A model generated the notes under the pieces. That model saw only the letters and a program-made list of their open reading frames with translations. It was not told the origin of the DNA and made no database searches. From NCBI GenBank assembly GCA_036012905.1, contig DASCQF010000157.1, positions 1 through 34,097 of the forward strand: a DNA stretch of 34,097 nucleotides. Direction: 5' to 3'. Each line of letters begins with the position of its first letter. The first letter of the stretch is position 1. Below are positions 22,774 through 28,196 of the stretch, one piece after another. The translations under genes and the position numbers were made by a program. Source of the DNA: NP936 sp002726085. Lineage in GTDB: Bacteria; Acidobacteriota; Vicinamibacteria; Vicinamibacterales; UBA8438.

Positions 22774-24192
22774 ATGACACGCCGGGCAGTGAGACATTCG
22801 ATAGCGGACCGCCTGAGCGGCGTCGCGGCCATCCCGGTCGTCGTGCTGATGGTCGGCTGTGGCGACCCGTTGCCGGTGGTCGAGGGCGAACTGGCGTTCG
22901 TCGGCGTCAACGTGATCCCGATGGACGGACCCGGGGGAACGGTGCTGCTGGAGAACCAGACGGTCGTGGTCGCCGGCCGTCGCATCGCGTCCATCAATCC
23001 GACCGACGCGGTTCAGGTCGGCGACGACGTCGAGGTCATCGAGGCCAACGGCCAGTACCTGATGCCTGGGCTTGCCGAGATGCACGGCCACTTGCCGGGC
23101 CGGCCCCTGTTGCCGGCTGATACCAGGAATCTGCTGTTCCTCTACGTCGCAAACGGTGTGACAACGGTGCGGGGCATGCAGGGCAACCGGGCGCAGTTCA
23201 CCATGCGCGACCAGATCGCCCGCGGGGAGACGATAGGTCCACGTTTGTTTCTGGGCAGCACGTCGATAACCGGGGGGCAGGTCGCCACGGCGGCGCAGGG
23301 GGCGCAGCTCATCCGCGAGTACTACCAGACCGGTTACGACCTCGTGAAGATGCACGAAGGACTGAGCATCGAGGTGTTCGATGCGGTAGCGGCCATGGCC
23401 CGCGACGTGGGTATTCCGTTCGGAGGCCACGTGTCGGACGACGTGGGATTGCTTCACACACTCGAAGCGGGGCAGGTGACGATCGACCACCTCGACAACT
23501 ACATCGAGGCGCTGGTACCCGAGGAGCACCGGCCGGAGATTCCGCCGGGCTTGATGGGTGTGGGCACGTTGGTAGACCTGGTCGACGAGGCACGCATGCC
23601 GCAGCTCGTCGAGTCGACCCGCGTGGCCGGCGCCTGGGTCGTGCCGACGATGGTGCTCTGGGAGACGGTGTTCTTCGGCGATTGGCCGGCGACCCAGCTG
23701 CGTGCCGAGCGGCCGGAGCTGCGCTACATGCCGCCCGAGACGGTCGACCAGTGGGAGCAGGCGATCGCCGATCGGTTGGCGGGCGCCGACCGGGTGGCGT
23801 ACCGGCGGGTGCGCGAGTTGCGCCGCACGATGCTCCAGGCGCTGCACGAGGGGGGCGTGCCGATGCTGCTTGGCACCGACTCGCCGCAGGTCTTCAGCGT
23901 GCCGGGCTTTTCGATGCACCACGAGATGTTCCTGTGGGTCGAGCTCGGGATGACGCCGTATGAGGTGCTCGAGAGTGGCACCCGCCGCGTGGCGGAGTAT
24001 TTCGACGCCACCGACGACTTCGGGTCGGTCGCGGTCGGCCGTCGCGCCGACCTCTTGCTGCTGACCGCCGACCCGATCGCGGACATCGCCAACGTCGCCC
24101 GCCGCGCCGGGGTGATGGTGAACGGTCGCTGGCTGCCCGAGTCGCAGATACAGGAACGGCTGGCCGAGATCGCGACGTTTTACGGGAACTGA
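22774..24192 (+). CDS. Exported lipoprotein-type amidohydrolase (imidazolonepropionase/prolidase-like)
   Basis: 472 residues. A basic N-terminus and hydrophobic stretch VAAIPVVVLMVGCG suggest a lipoprotein signal with Cys near residue 29, though the -3 residue Met is unusual. The metal-dependent amidohydrolase fold is complete: HxH in GLAEMHGHL, probable carboxylated Lys in LVKMHEG, His in FGGHVSDD and TIDHLDNY, and Asp in LGTDSP. The C-terminal ADLLLLTADPIADI closes the small beta-sandwich. Two metal ions are expected. Related enzymes cleave Xaa-Pro dipeptides, lactones or cyclic amides. It is the only exported protein within the CoA cluster, so it may release a substrate outside the cytoplasm that the cluster then breaks down. 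Its leader consists of heptad repeats. Confidence 0.87.
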   Translation: MTRRAVRHSIADRLSGVAAIPVVVLMVGCGDPLPVVEGELAFVGVNVIPMDGPGGTVLLENQTVVVAGRRIASINPTDAVQVGDDVEVIEANGQYLMPGLAEMHGHLPGRPLLPADTRNLLFLYVANGVTTVRGMQGNRAQFTMRDQIARGETIGPRLFLGSTSITGGQVATAAQGAQLIREYYQTGYDLVKMHEGLSIEVFDAVAAMARDVGIPFGGHVSDDVGLLHTLEAGQVTIDHLDNYIEALVPEEHRPEIPPGLMGVGTLVDLVDEARMPQLVESTRVAGAWVVPTMVLWETVFFGDWPATQLRAERPELRYMPPETVDQWEQAIADRLAGADRVAYRRVRELRRTMLQALHEGGVPMLLGTDSPQVFSVPGFSMHHEMFLWVELGMTPYEVLESGTRRVAEYFDATDDFGSVAVGRRADLLLLTADPIADIANVARRAGVMVNGRWLPESQIQERLAEIATFYGN

Positions 24193-24199
24193 AGCACAC

Positions 24200-24222
24200 G
24201 GTAGCAAGGCCCTTCAGGGCCG
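24200..24222 (+). repeat. Palindromic 23-base repeat, copy 2 of 3
   Basis: Identical to copy 1 over GGTAGCAAG and the GGCCCT-TC-AGGGCC palindrome; it starts eight bases after the amidohydrolase stop. Confidence 0.85.
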
Positions 24223-24263
24223 CCGAAAGGGAGTCATAAGCGCCCGTAGCCTTGGAGAGCTAT

Positions 24264-25640
24264 ATGGGAGACGAGCATACCGTGCCGGCGCTTTCTCAGT
24301 TTGGTGAGTTCGTCGCACGTGCCGTCGTCCCGCCGCCGGCGCGTATCGCCGCACGAAACGCCGTGCTCGACACCGTGGGTGTGACGCTTGCCGGCTCGAA
24401 CGAACCGGCCGCCCGGCTGGTGCGCGATGTGGCGCGCGCCGAAGGCGGAGCGCCACGGTGCGGCATTCTGGGTGTTGCGGAGCGGAGCGGCGCCGGCTGG
24501 GCCGCGTTGGCGAACGGCACGGCGGCCCACGCGCTCGATTTCGACGATATGTGCTTCGTGTCGATGGCCCATCCAAGCGCGCCACTCGTTGCCGCCGGCC
24601 TGGCTGCAGCCGAGCTGGCCGAGGTCGGCGGCACCGCACTGCTGGATGCCTATTGTGTCGGGTTCGAGATCGAGGCGGTCCTGGGCCGGCTGATGAACCC
24701 CACCCACTATGAACAGGGGTGGCATGCCACCGCCACCGTTGGCACGGTCGGCGCCGCTGCCACGGCCGCCAGACTGCTCGGACAGGACGCCGCGACGGCC
24801 GCCGGCAGCATGGCGATTGCGGCGTGTGAAGCCTCGGGATTGAAGGAGAGCTTTGGCACGATGGTCAAGCCGCTGCAGGGTGGGTTGGCCGGACGGAACG
24901 GCGTGTTGGCGGCGCTGTTGGCCGGTTCGGGGTTCACCGCGTCCGAACACGCCGTCGATGGCCCGCAGGGGCTGCTGGTCGCCATGCAGGCGCGGCACCA
25001 CGACTTGGGGGATCGTGCCGACGAGCTGGGGCGCGTCTGGGAGATCGTCGATGGTGGCATCACGGTGAAGCTCTATCCGTCTTGCGCCGCGACGCACCCG
25101 ACCATCGACATGCTGCTCGACCTGCGTGCCGAGCATCGGTTTACCGCCGCCGATGTCGAGGCGGTGGAGATTGGGGTGGACAGCGTGACCCCGACGGTGC
25201 TCATTCACGACCGACCGACCAGCGGTCTCGAGGGGAAGTTCAGCATGCACTTCTGCGCGGCCACGGCGGTGGCGCACGGTCAGGTGAATATCCAGACCTT
25301 CGAGCCGAACGGTCTTGCCGATCCGGTCGTGCGGGCGCTGCTGCCCCGCATGGCGATGCGGGTCGATCCCTCGGTGGGTGTCGACCAGCCCACGCTGACG
25401 GAGGCGGTCGTCACGGTGCGTCTCGTGGATGGTCGATCGTTTGAGCGGCGGGTCCGGGGTGCGCGAGGGTACCCGTCGCGCCCGCCGACCGCGGACGAGC
25501 TGGACCGAAAGTTTCGTGCCTGTGCCGAGCGTGCGGTCCCGCAACAGGTTGCCGGTGAGGCGCTCGAATGGTTGCGCAACCTTGAACACCAACCGCGGGT
25601 TGCCGGCCTGATGGATCTGCTCTCCGCCGTGCCGGCCTAG
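24264..25640 (+). CDS. MmgE/PrpD family protein
   Basis: 458 residues from ATG 24264, which has GGAGAG six bases before it; a TTG at 24252 is the other candidate. Family marks: LANGTAAHALDFDDMC, HATATVGTVGAAATAARLLG, LQGGLAGRNGVLAALLA and KLYPSCAATHPTIDM. The family holds 2-methylcitrate dehydratase (PrpD) and cis-aconitate decarboxylase (itaconate-forming). prpB and prpC are absent, so propionate breakdown is not supported. In the Pseudomonas itaconate operon a PrpD-family gene of uncertain function also sits beside CoA-transferase and lyase genes. It could dehydrate, decarboxylate or isomerise a C5-C6 tricarboxylate or lactone feeding the pathway; I cannot choose between these. Confidence 0.92.
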   Translation: MGDEHTVPALSQFGEFVARAVVPPPARIAARNAVLDTVGVTLAGSNEPAARLVRDVARAEGGAPRCGILGVAERSGAGWAALANGTAAHALDFDDMCFVSMAHPSAPLVAAGLAAAELAEVGGTALLDAYCVGFEIEAVLGRLMNPTHYEQGWHATATVGTVGAAATAARLLGQDAATAAGSMAIAACEASGLKESFGTMVKPLQGGLAGRNGVLAALLAGSGFTASEHAVDGPQGLLVAMQARHHDLGDRADELGRVWEIVDGGITVKLYPSCAATHPTIDMLLDLRAEHRFTAADVEAVEIGVDSVTPTVLIHDRPTSGLEGKFSMHFCAATAVAHGQVNIQTFEPNGLADPVVRALLPRMAMRVDPSVGVDQPTLTEAVVTVRLVDGRSFERRVRGARGYPSRPPTADELDRKFRACAERAVPQQVAGEALEWLRNLEHQPRVAGLMDLLSAVPA

Positions 25641-25650
25641 ACGAATGCCC

Positions 25651-25685
25651 GAGAAGTCAGAAGTCAGAAGTCTGAAATCAGAAGG
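25651..25685 (+). repeat. Heptad array running into the lyase reading frame
   Basis: Five units: GAGAAGT, CAGAAGT, CAGAAGT, CTGAAAT, CAGAAGG. The frame is open through it from ATG 25645, so it could be translated if that start were used. Confidence 0.75.
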
Positions 25686-25692
25686 GCGCCGC

Positions 25693-26535
25693 GTGCGTCG
25701 TTCGGTGCTGTTCGTGCCCGCCGTCCGTCCCGATCGGTTCGAGAAAGCGGTCGCCACCGGTGCTGACGCGGTCTGTCTCGACCTCGAGGACGGCGTCAGC
25801 TTCAATCAGAAAGACGAGGCCCGTGACAAGGCGCTGGCGCTCCTCTCTGACCGACCTTCATGTCGGGCGGAAGTCGTCTTGCGCGTCAACGAACCGGCCT
25901 CAGAGCTCGGGGAACGCGATCTCGTCGCCCTGCTGAATGCCGGGGTGCGCCCCGATGCGTTGATGGTGCCGAAGGTCGGTGGGCCGGAGACCATCGAGGC
26001 ACTGGAGCGGCGGCTCGCGCCACGACTCGAGGGGCTCCCGTTGGTGGCCCAGATCGAGACGGCGTCCGGGCTGGCCGCGGCCGAGGCGATCGCGACGGCG
26101 TCTCCAAACATTGCCGTCATGTTCTTTGGCGCCGTTGATCTGTCGGCCGATCTGGGGTGCGTCATCGAATGGGACGCGTTGCTCTACGCGCGGTCCCGGG
26201 TGGTGGCGGCGGCGGCGCTGGCGGGGGTCGACGCCATGGACACGCCCTTCTTGGATGTGTCGGCGCCGGAACAGCTGGGCGACGAGGCTCGTGCCGTTCG
26301 TCGATTGGGTTTCACCGGCAAGGCCGCGATTCATCCGACTCAGGTGCCGATCATCCAGCAGGCCTTCTCACCGGACGAGAAGACGGTGGCCTGGGCCCGG
26401 CGGGTCGTTGAGGCTTATGAGATCAACGCGGGGGGCGTGTTGCTAGTGGACGGCAAGCTGGTCGAGCGCCCGGTCATCGCCTCGGCGCAACGCATTCTCG
26501 CCGCGGCCGCCGCCGTCACCCTCGCGAGCCGGTAG
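25693..26535 (+). CDS. HpcH/HpaI (CitE-like) CoA ester lyase
   Basis: 280 residues from GTG 25693, where the family sequence begins (RRSVLFVPAVRPDRFEKAV). ATG 25645 would add 16 residues made only of heptad repeat. Motifs: CLDLEDGV (metal-binding Glu), LRVNEPASELGERDL, PLVAQIETASGL, MFFGAVDLSADLG and TGKAAIHPTQVPIIQ. A TIM-barrel lyase, Mg-dependent, that cleaves citramalyl-CoA, malyl-CoA or similar to acetyl-CoA plus a 2-oxo acid. With CoA-transferase and hydratase in the same run it would complete itaconate or mesaconate breakdown to pyruvate and acetyl-CoA. It is the last gene of the cluster; its stop TAG is part of the palindromic repeat. The repeat unit AGAAGG before the GTG may serve as ribosome-binding site. 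Confidence 0.9.
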   Translation: MRRSVLFVPAVRPDRFEKAVATGADAVCLDLEDGVSFNQKDEARDKALALLSDRPSCRAEVVLRVNEPASELGERDLVALLNAGVRPDALMVPKVGGPETIEALERRLAPRLEGLPLVAQIETASGLAAAEAIATASPNIAVMFFGAVDLSADLGCVIEWDALLYARSRVVAAAALAGVDAMDTPFLDVSAPEQLGDEARAVRRLGFTGKAAIHPTQVPIIQQAFSPDEKTVAWARRVVEAYEINAGGVLLVDGKLVERPVIASAQRILAAAAAVTLASR

Positions 26536-26553
26536 CAAGGCCCTTTAGGGCCG
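26531..26553 (+). repeat. Palindromic 23-base repeat, copy 3 of 3
   Basis: Same as the other copies except for the two-base centre (GGCCCT-TT-AGGGCC), so the stem is kept. Its GGTAG supplies the stop codon of the CoA ester lyase. It lies between converging genes and may act as a terminator. Confidence 0.85.
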
Positions 26554-26585
26554 CCGGTGCACGTGAATGCCCACGGCCTTCTCTC

Positions 26586-28058
26586 CTACACCCTGCTAGG
26601 TTCGGCCGGAGTGGGTTCGGCAGCCAGGCTCGGCACCGGATTTGCCACGGGTATCGAGGTCGCCGGTAGCTTCCTGCGCATCTGTTCCAGCCGGTCGTGC
26701 GCGAGCGCGTTCTGGATCAGCGGGAGATAGAACACGCCGTCACCGTGCACCGTCACGCGGTCGTCCGATACCGTGACCCAACCGAGATCGTCGAACGCGT
26801 CCCAGACCGGAGCGTGCTCCTCGACGACGTCGATACCAAAGAACCGCAAATACGCCGTGCGGTCGACGGCCAGGCCCTGCATCTCCTGGAAGAGGAGGTG
26901 CAGCCGCAGGTCGGTTGGGGTGTAGTGGAATCCGCGCATGGCTGGATAGCGATGCTCGCGGATGCAGCGGAAGTACTCGTCGACCCGGATCTGGTTCACG
27001 AAGGCCCAGCCCGGAGACTGCGGCGTGCCGAAGAAGAACGAGATGCCGGCGTAGCCCCACCCCCAGGCATCGAATCCGATAGGACCGTTCTCGTCAGACT
27101 GGAACGGTTTGCGAAACAGCTCCTCGTAGAGATACGAGCTGGGCAGCGCCGCGTCCCGTCGCTCGAAGTCATAGGGCGTGACCTGGGTATACCCGCAGGC
27201 CTCGAGCACCGCCTTGCCCATCCGGTACATCTCGAGGTTTTCCTCGGTCGACGGCAGCTCGCCACGGCGGTTGCGCGAGAAGTCGGTCCGCCCCGCGACG
27301 TTGAGCTCGTAGTGGGTGATGTGGGAGACACCGGTCGCTGCGACCGCCTCGAGGTCGCGCACCATCTGCTCGATTGTCTGGTTCGGCCAGCCGAAGATCA
27401 GGTCAACGCTGGCCGGCAGTCCGAGCGCCTCGCACCACTCGAGCGTCTGGAATACCTGGTGGGCGCGCTGTTTCCGCCCGCTGGCCTTGATCAGCTCATT
27501 GTCGAGCTGTTGGACCCCCATGCTGACGCGGGTCATGCCGCTCTGCTTCATGGCCAGGAGCTTGTCATGGCTGAAGGTCTGGGGAATGCCTTCGAGGGTG
27601 ACTTCGATATGTGGCGGAATGTCGAACACCCCGCGGACGATCTCCATCAGCCGAGGATATTGGTCCGGCTTGTACAGGTTGGACGTGCCGCCACCGAAGT
27701 AAATGCTCGCCAGCTCGGCACCGGCGAAGTGGTCGCGGAACAGGTCGCCTTCGCGCTCGAGATACCCGAGATACTCGTCGAGCTGACGCCGACCCGTGTA
27801 GATTTCAGTGGGAAACAGACAGAACCCGCATCGGTCAGGTTCGGTCGGCAGGCAGTACGGGGTGCCAACATAGAGATTGACGCGCTTGCGGATTTCCTGG
27901 TTCGTCCGGGCACGGGTCCGCAGGACCTCGTCCATCTTCATGGCGATGTCCGGATCGAGCCAGTGCACGGGTGACGGGTGGCCGTGGAGCACTTTGTTGC
28001 TCTGCCGGCGCCGCCGGTGTTTCTCCACGAAGGCGTGAACCGCCCGCACGTCGCGCAT
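26586..28058 (-). CDS. Radical SAM protein, HemN/HemW-like, with CX7CX2C cluster motif
   Basis: 490 residues from ATG 28056-28058. The HemN/HemW family pattern is followed throughout: SIYFGGGTSNLY, GMTRVSMGVQQLDNELIKASG and VDLIFGWPNQTIEQM, then a C-terminal HemN-type domain (AMRGFHYTPTDLRLHLLFQEM). The iron-sulphur motif is not the usual CX3CX2C: Cys69, Cys77 and Cys80 are spaced CX7CX2C (YCLPTEPDRCGFC). Members of the family act as coproporphyrinogen III dehydrogenase, heme chaperone (HemW) or in other radical chemistry. With the widened motif and a long N-terminus of about 60 residues, I would not name it hemN or hemW. A TTGACA/GACAAT promoter with a 17-base spacer lies about 80 bases upstream. 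It converges on the lyase gene. Confidence 0.88.
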   Translation of the reverse strand: MRDVRAVHAFVEKHRRRRQSNKVLHGHPSPVHWLDPDIAMKMDEVLRTRARTNQEIRKRVNLYVGTPYCLPTEPDRCGFCLFPTEIYTGRRQLDEYLGYLEREGDLFRDHFAGAELASIYFGGGTSNLYKPDQYPRLMEIVRGVFDIPPHIEVTLEGIPQTFSHDKLLAMKQSGMTRVSMGVQQLDNELIKASGRKQRAHQVFQTLEWCEALGLPASVDLIFGWPNQTIEQMVRDLEAVAATGVSHITHYELNVAGRTDFSRNRRGELPSTEENLEMYRMGKAVLEACGYTQVTPYDFERRDAALPSSYLYEELFRKPFQSDENGPIGFDAWGWGYAGISFFFGTPQSPGWAFVNQIRVDEYFRCIREHRYPAMRGFHYTPTDLRLHLLFQEMQGLAVDRTAYLRFFGIDVVEEHAPVWDAFDDLGWVTVSDDRVTVHGDGVFYLPLIQNALAHDRLEQMRRKLPATSIPVANPVPSLAAEPTPAEPSRV

Positions 28059-28137
28059 GTGAGGGGCCGATCGAATTGGCGATGTTGTAGACGCTCGGGT
28101 GGGCGGGCGGCGCACGCTCCGCCCGCGTGAACCTTGG

Positions 28138-28166
28138 ATTGTCGACCGGACGCCGCAGGTTGTCAA
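28138..28166 (-). promoter_or_regulatory. Sigma-70-type promoter with hairpin leader
   Basis: Minus strand: -35 TTGACA (28166-28161), 17-base spacer, -10 GACAAT (28143-28138). Transcription would start near 28130, leaving a leader of about 70 bases that holds an 8-base stem GCGGGCGG/CCGCCCGC with 8-base loop (28103-28126). It is the only well-spaced TTGACA promoter I see in the window. Confidence 0.6.
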
Positions 28167-28196
28167 CCCAGGGTGCCAGCGTCGGGGGCGGGGCTG

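Noticed and set aside
24264..25640. PrpD as part of the methylcitrate cycle
   Set aside because: No methylcitrate synthase (prpC) or methylisocitrate lyase (prpB) nearby; the CitE-like lyase is a different family.
22759..25805. Long minus-strand open frames opposite the amidohydrolase (482 codons) and the PrpD gene (523 codons)
   Set aside because: Antisense shadows caused by high third-position G+C; His/Arg-rich translations with no fold, while the plus-strand proteins show complete family motifs.
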